A stretch of 64,000 nucleotides of DNA from Pseudisothecium myosuroides (GCA_951799445.1 OX637290.1:22562987-22626986); one strand, 5' to 3'. Shown: positions 47,435 through 59,513, counted from the first letter of the stretch. The notes: generated by a model from the letters alone, not told the origin. A program made the numbers and translations.

Positions 47435-49759
47435 AAGTCGACTCCACGTCCCGCAAATCAAGCTGTCTCTGGATGCGCAGCAGTTGCTCCAGCACCACGT
47501 CGGCAACGACCTCCGGGGAGTATTGTTCCACCAGATCCTGGCGAGCCCGCCGTCCTTTCTGCTTCCCCTCGCCCGGATTCTGCACCACGCGCCTCATCAG
47601 CTTCATCAAGCGAGACTGAGATGGATCGGCCCAGAAATGGCCGCTGAAAGGCCCCTGCACAATCTCCGACATGTCGCCCTTCTGCAAAGGGTAACTGTCC
47701 AGCTCGCTCATGTATTCGATCATGCCCGACCAATGCGTGGCAATCACGGGGAGCTCCATGGCCATGGCTTCCACTATGGGACGACCCCACCCGTCTCCAC
47801 GCGAAGGGAGCACGAAGCAGTCCGCGAATTTGTACAGTCCCGGAAGCAGTGCTTGTGGGACTTCCTTGTCAAGCACTCGCACCTGTCAAATTCCACAGAT
47901 CCTGTTAGAAAAGAACGATGAAACACTATATATTTTTTTGGACATAAAAGTACGCTCAAACCTCTTTAGAATGACTAACCAGTAAAAAGTTTTTTGAAAT
48001 AAAAGCACATTCAAACCTCTTTAGAATGACTAACCAATAAAAAGATTTTGGAAATAAACGCACACTCAAACCAGTTTAGTAAGACCATCGTCGAATATCC
48101 TGGACAGTTGCTAAGCTATCATTGCCTGTGGCATGATCGTCACTCATTCAAACTAAGTGGAAGTGAAAAAGTTGGCACCAAAGTGAGGTTGTAAAATGAA
48201 GAGGTTTGAGTGTACTGTCCCTAACTTATACAGGAGTATCATTTTTAAGATGGTTAAATCGTGCTTGTTGTGAAATATAATCACAAATTATTAAAGTATG
48301 TTGGTAGAGATATTGTGACAAACCTCAGCCCACCCACTCCTGGGCTCAGGCACATGCAGGGACCGGACGAACTCGCGAAGAACACGAAGGAAACTATCTG
48401 TGACATGCGACCCCGGGTTCGTAACAATGTACAACACCACATTCTCATCTGCTGTGAACTCCTGTACGAAAGCACTCAGGAGAACATCCCAGCCTTCCTG
48501 ATTCTCCCACTTGAAGATGCTCAGAAACACAAAAGGTCGACTTGGATGCCGAGTGTTGGTCAAGGGGTGGAAGAGAATCTTACTCTCTGCCTGAAACTCG
48601 GATGAAGCCTTCACCTTGGCAGGGTTGAAGAAATGGGTGTCAACAGCTTGCACCACCTTCACCAATGACATTTTTGTGCACCACATGGTTAGAAGGGGCA
48701 ATTCGTTGCTAGTTTCACTGAAGGAGTTCTTGCGGGTAATTAGCCAAAGGAGTCTAGGATTTATTACTAGCCCAAAAAGTCAAAAACGTATCAGACATTG
48801 TAAGTTGCTGCAAATTATTGAAAGCATCGAGAATATTTAGCCAAAATGGTAGCAATTTCCGTAACTTTGAAAAACATACCATTAGCACTGACCTTTACTA
48901 TCTTGGCAGGGTGAACTCCAGCTTGCAGAAACTTCGCCACGTGAAACTCGGTGGGGACCCAGATCTCGTTCATTTTGTTGCACCTCTCCACGTGGTTCGG
49001 GTTTACAGTGCTGGTCTCCAAAATGGTGCGGCCGATGACATACCTGGGTGCTGTGTACCCAGTTGGTGGACATGGAGCTGTTTGGATTAGGGGCGGATAC
49101 CAGGCATCGGGCTCACTGTGACACACCACAACAGTCTCGGCCAAGTTGCTGTGGTCCCCTGAAAGCAGATACATCAAGGTCTTCCTCGTCTCAGGAGGTA
49201 AACCCTTCCAGAAGTCAAAATTCTCAGTATCACCATGGTGGTTGATCCGGAGTTCCTTCACCATTCCGGAGGAATTCAGTGCGTCCACAAACGTCAGAGC
49301 TTCGGAGCAGTAACGGCCACCAGACAGAATGGGAGCCATCCACAAGAGCAAATACCGAAACGTCTCCTTCAGCCCAAACATTTGCGCCAGTCTGTAGAAA
49401 CGAGAAGGGTCTCTGTGATGCATGAGCTTCAAGCCTGCACTCAAGGACACGACCAACAGACACAACAAGATTGACAACTTCGTGCTCAGGGGTGAGCTTG
49501 CATTTTTTCTCCTCGGGGTGTCTTCGCTCGTTTCCTCGGTCTTCTCTCGTCGTCTCGAACGCCGACCCTGTACGCTTGAAGAAGTCCCAATTGCGTTGAT
49601 AATATCTCCAGATGAAGACCCTCCAGTGTCAAACGAAGGAACTGGAAGCCTACCCCTGGGTGTCCTGGGTGTGCTGGGTGAGCTTGCTGAACTCGGGGCA
49701 GAAGGGCCCCCCAAACCACTGTAGGAGACTCCCAGACCCACACGATCCTCTCTGCGCAT
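47418..49759 (-). CDS. GT4-type glycosyltransferase, type II membrane protein (554 aa)
   Basis: Three exons, 48893-49759, 48324-48656 and 47418-47882, all joined in phase 0 at GT-AG sites. The N-terminal tail (1-90) is Ser/Pro/Arg-rich, then one membrane helix at about 92-113 suggests a Golgi or ER type II protein. The catalytic part begins near residue 140 with ILSGGRYCSEAL and continues with VCHSEPDAW, PPTGYTAPRYVIGRTILE, NEIWVPTEFHV, FVFLSIFKWE and PSRGDGWGRPIVEAMAMEL. That is the GT-B fold layout of plant At3g10630-like family 1/GT4 proteins. In the usual E-x7-E motif the first position is Asp430 instead of Glu; the second, Glu438, is kept. Sugar donor and acceptor cannot be told. The extreme C-terminus (about STYSLVV) is encoded by the first unit of a tandem repeat that continues downstream. 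Intron 2 carries a MITE. Confidence 0.9.
47949..48216. mobile_element. MITE with internal 55-bp tandem repeat in glycosyltransferase intron 2
   Basis: Ends AGTACGCTCAAACCTCTT and, reversed, AGTACACTCAAACCTCTT. Inside, about 2.5 copies of a 55-bp unit (CAAACCTCTTTAGAATGACT) repeat from 47943 to 48097. I see no clear target duplication. Confidence 0.65.
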
Positions 49760-51567
49760 TCTCGAAACTCAGATGGAAAACATATCAGACGTTGGTGAGG
49801 TTCCTTCCATAGGAAATGAAATGCAACCATCAATCTTCATAACATTCTTGAAGGGAGCTCCTCAACACCTTCCGTACGTTAACACCTTGCTAATTCAAGG
49901 AAAATTCAAGGTATCCGATCCCTGGCACCTTCTTTCTTTGATATTCATCTTCTTACATACTGAGTTCAAGAAATTATGGAAGTCCCTGACATCAGTCACG
50001 TCAATAGCGTCCTACCAGCTCCAGGATTGACCGAGTGAGCAAGCATACACTCACCATTCTCAACCATTATAATTGAATCCAGATCATATCATAAACAACT
50101 TTAAAATGTTAACTTATGTTAAAGGTCTTCAGTCCTCAGAAGGAAGATATATAATCCTGTTGCAAAAAGCAAGCAGAATAGCTGCCACTCTCTCTACTAC
50201 TCTCGTGCCCCCTAGGAAAGAATTCCCACACGTCAAATGCATTCTCAATGGAAAGTTTTAAACAATCCAACATCGTCCATGAGCTGTCATCTCGCCTCAG
50301 AATGTATCAGTGACTATCGTCTCTGTACTTGCATAATTAGACGCTACGATGGTGACTGAAATTTACAAAAGCTTTCATACATACAAACCAAGGATGAAGA
50401 TTCAGGACTAATTTCCCAGCTTTGGCTTGTGAAACCCTAATTTGTGATAAAAACCCACTGACCAGCAAACATGCCCAAATTACGAAATTCCACGTACTTG
50501 GCCAAGCTTTTCCATCAGAAACGCCGTCTTCAGAGGGAAGATACGTTACGTGAGAAACCTAATGAAATACCGATGTGCGAACCCACAAGTACAATGAGCA
50601 TCAGAAGTAAGTTTCCCGCTCTCTGGGACCTAAATTATCTTTTACCTATAGAGAACCAACAAAGAAGCCCAAGACCTAATTTCTCACGTTAATTCGCGCC
50701 AATTTTTAAACTTCAATCCAAGTCTCATGCAGCCCTGATCTGCAATATTGAACTCAAACTCAACATGCACAGTACTTCCCTTAAGTCTGGTTCTTCCTCG
50801 CATCAAGAAAGTGGACCCAACTGAAAGCTCACATACAAATTCCTAAACTGAATTGAATATTGACGTTACATACAGATGGTCTGATAAACAGGCACCAAAA
50901 GTATGGAAACTAGGTCAACTCCAGCGTCGACAATTTGGGCACTTCACTCACCAACACATTCGTACGATAGTAAAATCACGATTATCGAGAAAAGTTCACT
51001 AAAATGAACAAAATAGTGAGTGATGACCTAACGGTTAGAAACACGATTGAATTCAGATATCGAAGTTGAAAGCGCCGCGTCTCCTCAGCACTGAAAGCTC
51101 TAGAATTTGTGACGAAATCCACTGTACAAAGAAGATCATACACCCTTTAGAGAGTCTATGACTCTTTGCATATTAGATGAAGGAAAAAATACGAGATTAG
51201 AAAACCGGAGGCAATAAAGAGGTCTACGTGTACGAAGTGAGCATTAATTACCATGAAACATACATTCAATAAATAAATCTTTCTGTGCATATCATTAATG
51301 AATAGCTTCATCTAATGACTAATGTTGCCCATACACTCTTCCTCTTAATCTGAATTAAAACTAAGGCAGCGCTAATCAAGAGATGACAACAATCATAAAC
51401 AGCAGCCAAAGTACTCATATTAACACAAAAGCAGAACGCATGAAAGAAACCAGTCATAAGAAATAAACTCCTTTCAACTTTAATTAACCGGAAATTGGCC
51501 ACAGTACAGCAAACTTGGCACTTGAAGGTCATCGGAAGCCATCAAAAACGTCTACTATCACTAAGGT
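49760..51567. other. Between the glycosyltransferase start and the eL13 stop
   Basis: Contains the glycosyltransferase promoter and leader and the eL13 3' UTR. I see no additional gene or repeat ends. Composition is less AT-rich than the transposon desert, consistent with gene flanks. Confidence 0.45.
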
Positions 51568-53110
51568 TTACTTCTTATCTTCCTTCTCGGCAGTCTCAGC
51601 CTTCTTCTTCCGGACACCAACCAACCTCTCGTTCATCCTCTCCTGGCGCAGTTTGTAGTATCCCTTCTGAGCCTTCATCTCGTCAGAAATAGATACGATC
51701 TCAGCAGTGGGTCGGGGCTTCACAATCGGTAGGACTGGTCCAGCCAGTTGGGTTACGCTCGACAACTCCTCAGCGCTTGAATCCCCGGCCTGAAGAAACA
51801 CAAAAATTGTGAGATACATGGATAAGTTCCGTAAAAATTAAGACGATAACTAACACACACTGGGTGACACTCTTTTTGAAATTACACAAGCTTCTAAGGC
51901 TTGATATCAAACCGGTCAAACCCTGAATCAGAAAAACAAAGTGCTACTTCACTTTACAAGGAGCTCGCAACCTAAAGAAACTAAAGAAAATCTGAGGGAA
52001 AAGACCACGACAAGAATCTACATGTGGAGTTAATTCAAATTACAGTAATATCAAGGCAATTATGCATCCTCGGTCTTCATTCTGATTAGGTTGAAAAATG
52101 GAAGCGACATCCAATTGTAAATAGTCATAGATTCTCGTACCTTCGACTTTCGTGAGCGCCTGGGGAACACAACCAACTTGGCCCTGTAAGTGTTTAGCCG
52201 GTTGACATTCTCCTGAAGACTCTCCAAACACCGATTCTTCCGGCGATGATCAACGGCAATGCCGATTGTGGGTGCCAGTTTCTTTGGAATGCCAGCGGCC
52301 TGGTACAACATGAAAACATATTGTCAGAACACGTTTTACTTGTACCAACGACGGAACAACCCTTTGATACAGTATCCAAGGGCAAGTAACATTTCCCACC
52401 ATCATAATATGCATAAACGTCTACTTGCTTAGTAATTCGAAAGACAAAATCACCCTCTTGACCGCATCTCAAATCCTCTGTAAGAAATTAAATCTTCGCA
52501 TTCACGAGCCATCACATCCGGCAGCAAACGAAGTTCATATTTTCCGGGAAATTTCACCTCAACAACGAGGGATTCTGAAATATAAAGAAGCTCTAAAATC
52601 TCCTTGGTTGGCATGAGAGAGATCCTCAAGGAAAAAAGTATATACCTTTAACTCCTCCAAAGTGAACCCGCGTCCAGAACGGATCTTCGCGTTGTACTTC
52701 AAGGTTTGGGAATGCACAACGGGTCGGAGGGGACCAGCAGTAGGGCGTGGGAACACAGCCACGGCCTTCTTCTGGCGCACTGCGCGACAGTTTCATGGTC
52801 AAGAAGATGTAGACGGAATACCAAAAACATATAAGCACTCTCTGAACGTATACGTTTTGCTTTTCATTCAAAACTTTCCGACCTCCCAACAGCTCTACCA
52901 ACAGATATTCCGAAGTAAAATTTCTAGGGTTTAAGTTCACATTAGAGACCGTGCCGTGAATATCCCGCACGCAAACAAATGAAGAGAACCCTGCTACTTA
53001 CCCGTTCTTCTTCTTTTCTTGCGGGCGGGCTGGTTGAACCAGGTTCTCACATAGCTCTGCCAGTCCTTCTTGAAGTGACCATTAGGAATGACGTTGTTGT
53101 GCTTCACCAT
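51568..53110 (-). CDS. RPL13: 60S ribosomal protein eL13 (207 aa, 4 coding exons)
   Basis: Structural protein of the cytosolic large ribosomal subunit. Exons 53002-53110, 52646-52779, 52141-52299 and 51568-51789 join in phase, and the length matches plant eL13 (about 206 aa). Sequence order: [17 protein letters not shown], then [47 protein letters not shown], and the Lys-rich end [13 protein letters not shown]. The start is the first ATG after the leader-intron acceptor (GTCTTTCAG at 53130-53122) and has the Ala-initiating context common to this family. A non-coding leader exon and intron lie upstream. Confidence 0.96.
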
Positions 53111-53120
53111 GGTGCTAGCC

Positions 53121-53530
53121 CTGAAAGACACAAACCATCATAAATCTCATTGCTCCCCAAACCCTAACCCCCTAAAAAAAAAATTACGTTATCCCGATTC
53201 GATTCGGCATTTCACAAAATGTGTATAGCGAAACCGAAGGAAAACTCTTCAAACGACAAAGAACTAAACTGAACAACTTAGAAAAAAGAAAAACAACACA
53301 TGGAAAAAACAAACCCTAAGAATCTAAAGTGCAGCTAAAAGACAACTCCGCGCACTATCACGAGCGTTCCAAACCTGCACAAGCCTCGTAACCCTAATGA
53401 TCAGACAGGAATTCGGGAGGGGAACGTTCAGAAATTGTACCTGAAGGACGGTGGCGACTGAGCGGCAAGCTGGCGAAGAGGGCCAGGAGAGAAAGAGGTG
53501 GAGCGCAGCTCAAACTTCCACTATCACAGA
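53121..53530 (-). promoter_or_regulatory. eL13 leader exon, leader intron and telo-box motifs
   Basis: Donor CCTTCAG|GTACAATT at 53441/53440 and acceptor at 53121/53120 define a 320-nt leader intron; the leader exon is about 53441-53530. AAACCCTAA (telo-box) occurs at 53159-53167 and 53311-53319, with ACCCTAAT variants near 53393 and 53538. Telo-boxes are typical of plant ribosomal-protein gene promoters and leader introns. Confidence 0.65.
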
Positions 53531-53724
53531 GCGTGACACCCTAATCTTGACGGCCACGATGGATCAGAATCTGACGGTGGTGCGTCGTTTGTTTGCCCTA
53601 ATGAAATTCAGCGGATTCAGCGTTGTTGGATGATCTCTTGGATATCGTTTCAGTTGTTCCTATCTGGATGATCTTTTGCATTTCATTCGTATCTCGATGA
53701 TTTGGGGATCCCTGCATATCTAGA

Positions 53725-54016
53725 CATTAGAGGATTTTTGAGGCCTCCAATAGCCCACGAGTTATCTGGCCCTGGGAACGCGCTGGGAACAGTAATCTAA
53801 CGTGGTCACGCGAGTGCCACGTCAGAAAATAATAAAGAAATTTTTTTTTGAATTTTTTTTTTGAATTTTTAATATTTTTTAAAATTTTAATAAAATTTTA
53901 ATTTTATTTATTTTTTATTTTTAAATTTTTTTTAAGTTATTTTTATATTCTGGATGTTCCCAGTTGCGGGAACAGCCCTGAAACGGCCCTCTGCAGCCCT
54001 CAAATTTCTTCTAATG
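53725..54016. mobile_element. CATTAG-ended MITE C1 with A/T-rich core
   Basis: Ends CATTAGAGGATTTTTGAGG and, reversed, CATTAGAAGAAATTTGAGG. The centre (53826-53940) is low-complexity A/T. Related to C2 and C3. No target duplication recognised. Confidence 0.65.
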
Positions 54017-54046
54017 CTGGTATGCCCTTTGTTGTTGCCACAATTA

Positions 54047-54626
54047 CTCCCTCCGTCCCAAAATAAACCTGGAGTTTCCAAATATACTTGTCCCAAATTA
54101 AATTCAAAATCGGCTTTGTACAACGTGATCGACAACAATTGAAGCTAGTTCGAACACCATGAGGCAAAAGAACCCGCAAATACTACATTCTAGAGTCTTT
54201 ATAGCAATTCAATCTTTGCAAAGGGAATCAAAACACAACCTCTAACCAACCAAAGGTAATGATTTCAACCCACAACTATACAAAACCAGCTACTAACAAA
54301 TCTCGTATTGAGAATTTTTTGGAGTTGAATGACAGGTCATTGTTGGAATTGATTATAGAGAACATCATTAAACTTCCCTACACCAACATTTCTTGGAGAA
54401 TGATCCAAATTAATAGCAATGGAGCAATTCCCACAAGGGGGGAAATTTGTCAACTTTGTCGCTTGTTTTTAATATGCTTTGCTTCATTGTTGACTTCTAT
54501 TCTTTCATGCCTAGTGGGGTTGATTAAAAGCTACAATAACTACGTAATCCCTTGAAAACTAGAGCAGCTCATGAGTTAATCTAGCCATAACAAATAAACC
54601 CTGGATTTATTTCAGGACAAAGGGAG
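54047..54626. mobile_element. Stowaway MITE S2, 580 bp, with coding-like core
   Basis: Left end CTCCCTCCGTCCCAAAATAA, right end reversed CTCCCTTTGTCCTGAAATAA, TA on both sides (54045-54046, 54627-54628). The core stays open on the plus strand for about 98 codons (54259-54555) and is homologous to the minus strand of 35640-35880. In both, IENFLELN/VENFLELN and YTNI..RMI are recognisable. Confidence 0.85.
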
Positions 54627-54639
54627 TATTAGTATGTCA

Positions 54640-54921
54640 CATTAGGAAAAATTTTAGCCCTCAAGAAGGCCGTGAGTCTTGCACACACCCCAGTGCATTT
54701 AGAGAAAAAAAGAAAAAAGTTAATTAATTTTTGTTTTTGAAAATTCAAAAAATGACGTGGCACTACTGGTGCCACGTCAACGACATGTCAAATTTGGAAT
54801 TTTTTTAATAAAAAATTAAAAAAAAAATAAAAAAAATCATTTTTTTTTCCTGTAATTGCACCTCGGGGTCCCGAAAATATAAAACTAGCGGCCTTCTTGA
54901 AGGCTGAAATTTTTTCTAATG
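54640..54921. mobile_element. CATTAG-ended MITE C2
   Basis: Ends CATTAGGAAAAATTTTAGCC and, reversed, CATTAGAAAAAATTTCAGCC, continuing inverted for about 33 bp to GAAGGCCG. Contains TGACGTGGCACTAC and its inverted partner, and an A-rich core. 282 bp. Confidence 0.8.
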
Positions 54922-55002
54922 ATGGCTAAGCCTTTCTTAATCTCCTTTCATACCTAGTTTTCAATTCTTGAAATATGACAAATCATCAATAGGATCCCTT
55001 CA

Positions 55003-55438
55003 TATCTATAGTAGAACCACCCATAGTTGACCACTTAAGCAATTCCGTGCGTGTTCTAGAGCAGAATAAGGCACTGTAAATTTTTTGGCATGTAAAAAGA
55101 TAGAAATCACAAAGATTGCAAATTTTTGGGTAATTTTATGCCTTGAATTGAAATTACTATAAGTTTTGGAAGCCTAAAGTTGGTCTAAACCCATATCCAA
55201 TGTATAGAATCTTCCAATATCAATCATTCAAGAACTTCTTCCCCACTCACTACTTCCTACTTTCTTGCTCACTACTTTGGGACATATGTCATGACCTTAT
55301 TAGTCCCAATCTTGAAAAGGAGAAAAAAACACATTCCAATCTTTGGTTGAAAATCTATTTTAGCCTTGGTTGAAAATGGTTGCATTCTACAGGTTGGGTA
55401 TGGATTGTTGGTCTAGAATGGGTGGTTCTACCATAGAT
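55003..55438. mobile_element. Possible MITE with 29-bp inverted ends
   Basis: ATCTATAGTAGAACCACCCA at 55003 is inverted at 55419-55438 with one mismatch over the first 20 bases. Length 436 bp; no target duplication determined. Confidence 0.55.
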
Positions 55439-56267
55439 GATCTTTTGAAATGTCTTGGTAAGAACATCTTCAATGCTATGCTTGTAAAAAACAACATTAC
55501 AATGGTATATGAAGTTTGATTACCATCCCCTTTTTTTCACTGTGACTTTCTAAGTTGTAGGCGCCATCTCGTAAATGGTGCAAACACAGAAGAAGGTGGT
55601 GGAAAAGGTTCGTAGTAGCTATTGCACCTCCACAATTTTGAATTTGCATTCAATTGTCGCAATTATTGTTGTTGACCAAGGAGTGCAGAGGAGTTTGGAG
55701 GGCGTAACAAAGAACTAGTTTTTGCTGTGTAAAAGACAAGAAATGGTGAGCCCATGAAGATAACGTGGAAAGTGTTGTTAGCATTGAATCAAGTTTTGGT
55801 GCTTTTCTTGTAATCCATGCAAGACTTGCAATGCATCCATCGAGGGCGGAGTGAGGATGCTCTAAATAAATGATCTTTGGAGTTTGTTTATAATTCTATT
55901 GATGACTTCTAGGTTTACAGACGACATATGTAGGCAAACTAGCTCCACTATGTAGGATCATTTTGTTGTTCTTTGAGTTGTAATAAAGTCTTTTGGTCAT
56001 CAGCAAGGTTCACGTCATCATGCGAATTAAGAAACTAAAGCCACATTGTTTTGCATGTCCCATATCTTTTCAAGTTCCAAATGACTATTCCAAGTTTCAT
56101 CATCTTTTCATGTTTTTTTTTCATCCATAGTAAATTAGGTCCCTAACCATTTGAACATCTTTACATTCACTTAGAATGCATTTGGTTGCCAATAGGTTTT
56201 TATTTCTTAAAATCATATTCAAGAATTCTTCCCAAATGTCAAGATTATAAAACCCTCAGTCAATCAT
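55439..56267. other. Intergenic, nothing firm
   Basis: 55560-55860 is GC-richer but no frame persists and I recognise no protein. Confidence 0.4.
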
Positions 56268-56271
56268 TAAT

Positions 56272-56838
56272 CGCTTAAGGACCATGAGTGTAGATTTTGA
56301 ACAATGAATGAACGGAATTACATCCCAAACTCACCAAAATGCATTTTTTAATCCATCAATTTTTAATGAAGATTCTTATATTAGTTCTTTAACATTTGTA
56401 TGGTTCACATTATGAAGATTTTGCTCTGCAAATATTCTGTAATTCAAAGGGTATCGGGAGGTCTAGCCTCAAAAAGTAGCTTTTTCAATTCAAAAAATGA
56501 ACCTTCAGAAACGACTTAAATCAAAAATAAAATAAAAATCTCCAAAAATTACTATGATTAGAACTTAGAATTTTGAGCTTATAGAAAAAAGTTTTTGTAA
56601 AAATTATAAATATTCAATCTACAATTGATTTTAGAAGGAATTTTCAATTTCTGGTTTCAAATTTTATTGTAAAAAGATTGGTTTGTGTAATTGTTGATAT
56701 AACCAAATGGATGTGATCTATAAATTATACTTTACAACTATTGTTTGAGAGCCATCATTAAAATATTGTCTTAAGTTGCATTTTATAATAGATCTTCACA
56801 ATTTTGGAAATCTAGACCCCCCCCTGATCCTATAGGGG
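56272..56838. mobile_element. Degenerate TTAA-type element T7
   Basis: Left end TCGCTTAAGGACC after TTAA (56268-56271). Right end CCTATAGGGG before TTAA (56839-56842). Its right half is an inverted homologue of the left half of T8 (shared GAGAGCCATC against GATGGCTCTC). Confidence 0.55.
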
Positions 56839-56902
56839 TTAAGTGAACAAAGTTCTAGGAAATTTTTGAATTCTAGTTTGTTCCTTGTTGTGATCAACTT
56901 TA

Positions 56903-57978
56903 ACCCTAGAAGGACCAAGGGTAGTCCTAATTTATAAATTTATAAAGATGTGTTATAAAATGCAAGTTAAAATAATAGTTTTAAGATGGCTCTCAAATAG
57001 TAGTTGTAAAATATGATCTTACTATAGATCATGGCAATATGGTTCAAAATCTTACAATCAATTGGAAACTAATTTTAATAACCTAAAGTTGAAATTAAAT
57101 TGAGAATTTTTTTTAGAGCTAATTTTGAATAATATATGCAAGACCATATTACTTATTTGTAATACTTCCAATTGGGGTCTATAGGTATGATTTAAAACTT
57201 TTGTAGGACTTTAGAGTTCAATAACTTCAATTGAATAAAGAAAGAGTTATTCTTTAATTTTTTGTTGGCCAAACCATATTTGAATATGATCATGATTTCA
57301 ATTGAAATTGATATATATATAGAGAGAGAAAAACAACTAACAATAGTTTTGATCAACTTTGTGATTCTTTAAAAAAATTTAAATTTGAAAAGTCATTTAA
57401 TTTGGAAATTAGATACATACTATTGTGATTAGATCTCTCAATCTTTTGTAAATGTATAATCTCTAAACCAATTCTATTAGTTCATTTATTTTAGATTTCA
57501 AAGCTTATCCTTTTGACTCTATTTTATATCCTTGCAAGTAGTGAAGACCAATAATCCATTTTACTTGCTTGAAATTTGAACCCAAAGTGAATCATGAAGA
57601 TACATGAAGGTCCATATAGTGATATAGAAGGTTCAAAAAATCCTTCTAGAAATCCTACTACGTTTTTTTAATATTCAATAGGCGTTATCTTGGTGATATG
57701 GTTCTTATAGTCATTTTATCTTTTATCATTATATTTCTGAAACCTACTCCTTCCTTTCATATTGTCCATATGCTAAATTGCACATGTTATATTTATTTAA
57801 TTACCTCTATATTCAATTGTGGCAAAAATATAATTTAAAAAGACTTTTGAAATCTTTTAGTTTTTCAGAAAATACGTGGCAAAGAATTCTAAATTTTCAA
57901 CTTCAAAAGTCTAATTTGAACTTGAAAATGATATTTGACTACACCATGAAATAACTATAAAAATAGGTCCTTAACGTC
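56903..57978. mobile_element. Probable TTAA-type element T8
   Basis: The left end CCCTAGAAGGACC follows TTAA (56899-56902). The right end is taken as GGTCCTTAACG near 57966-57978, which is less certain. AT-rich, noncoding. Confidence 0.4.
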
Positions 57979-57997
57979 TAAATCATTGTTTCATTAA

Positions 57998-58748
57998 TCC
58001 CTAAAGGACCAAGCTATGTTTTTTTTTGGCAACATAGCGATTTTGGGTAGCTCACTATGAATGGATTTTTTATTTCATTTAAAAAAAAAATTCACACAAC
58101 ATGTGCCCACGGAGTAGCTCTAAGGCACAACAATTTCTATAACTTTTGCCTACATAGTTAAAACGTTGTTGCATGATACTCCGTATGTAGGTTTCATTGA
58201 ACTTTGGGTAATCCAAATAGCTCAGAAAACTTCTTTAAAAATTACTTTCAAAAAATAAATAAATTTGAAATTGGTTCTCTAGGTTTATATTTATATGTGG
58301 GAAGCTTTGATACATTCAATTTTGATTAATGAGATGAAAGTTACAAGGAGTTTTAGTTTGCGGGTAGGTATGATTTTCAGAGACTCCATAACTACCCGCA
58401 AACTAAAACTCTTTGTAACTTTCATCTCATTATTCAAAATTGAATGTATCAAAGCTTCCCACGTATACATAAACCTAGAGAACCAATTTCAATTTTATTT
58501 TTTTAAAGTAATTTTTAAAGAAGTTTTCTGAGCTGCCCGGGCTGCCCAAAGTTCAATGAAACCTACATATCATGCAACAATTTTTTAACTATGTAGTCAA
58601 AAGTTATGAAAATTGTTGCGCCTTAAAGCTACTCCTTGGGCACATGTTGTGTAAAGTTTTAAAAATAAAAAATAAAAACTCCATTCATTGTGAGTTGCCC
58701 AAAATTGCTATATTGCCAAAATATGCAGCTTTTTCCTTCCTTTAGGGG
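57998..58748. mobile_element. TTAA-type element T9, complete foldback of 751 bp
   Basis: TTAA flanks both sides (57994-57997, 58749-58752). Left end TCCCTAAAGGACC, right end TCCTTTAGGGG. The whole element is a palindrome with arms of about 360 bp around 58380; for example GAAGCTTTGATACATTCAAT near 58301 is inverted at 58439-58458. Each arm corresponds to one half of T5/T6. Confidence 0.85.
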
Positions 58749-58752
58749 TTAA

Positions 58753-59061
58753 CCGTGCAATCAAACTTGAGTGATGCATTAGTTCTAAGTGACTTGTTCA
58801 TATTCATAGCCATAAAAAGATTAAAACAACCTTTTTTTCCAAGGTAAATAATATAGATGTAGCATTGGACATTCTAACTTTTTCCAAAACACATTAAAAA
58901 CATACATACATATGTTTTTAAATTTTTTGTAGAATTTCAAAGTCAGAAAATACAATCCATTATAGTTCCGGCCAAGTGTAGGCTTCACACTTCTAGGAGT
59001 GATTCATATATTTATAACAAAATTGTAAGGTCAATTCTAATTATTAAACATCAACACTATC
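58753..59061. other. Intergenic, nothing recognised
   Basis: Short AT-rich spacer between T9 and C3. Confidence 0.4.
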
Positions 59062-59513
59062 ATTAGAAAAAAAATCAACCCTTGGGAGGGCTCCTTCCCT
59101 TTGCAAAGGGGCTGTGAGTTCCCCACAATGGAACTTACAGTCCCTTTGAGGGACAATGGCCACTATTCATCATCATTGATGAATAGTGGTCACAATAAAA
59201 AAAATATTAAAAAATATTAAAAAATTAAAAAATTAAAAAATATAATTAAAAATAACAATTCAGGCTAACTAGGATAACTTCGACCAAATCAACATTGAAA
59301 ATTTTGAAATTTTGTATTTATTTTAATAATAATAATTTTATAATAGTTTTATAATATTTTTCATTATAATAATGAACCATCCTGCTCAGAGCAGGCCTTG
59401 CTGTTCGCCGGCCAAAAAAACATAAAAAAAAAAATTTCGATTTTTTTTTTGGCCAGCGTTCCCTGCTATCTGGGAACTCACAGCCCTCCCAAGGGCCCAT
59501 TTTTCTTCTAATG
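59062..59513. mobile_element. CATTAG-ended MITE C3, 452 bp
   Basis: Ends CATTAGAAAAAAAATCAACC and, reversed, CATTAGAAGAAAAATGGGCC, both followed inward by CTTGGGAGGGCT. A perfect internal hairpin (CCACTATTCATCA, with its inverse) spans about 59159-59193, and the rest is low-complexity A/T. Confidence 0.75.

Noticed and set aside
47247..47921. A 224-residue open frame on the plus strand
   Set aside because: It is antisense to glycosyltransferase exon 3 plus the downstream tandem repeat; the protein resembles nothing and the minus-strand frame is the real one.
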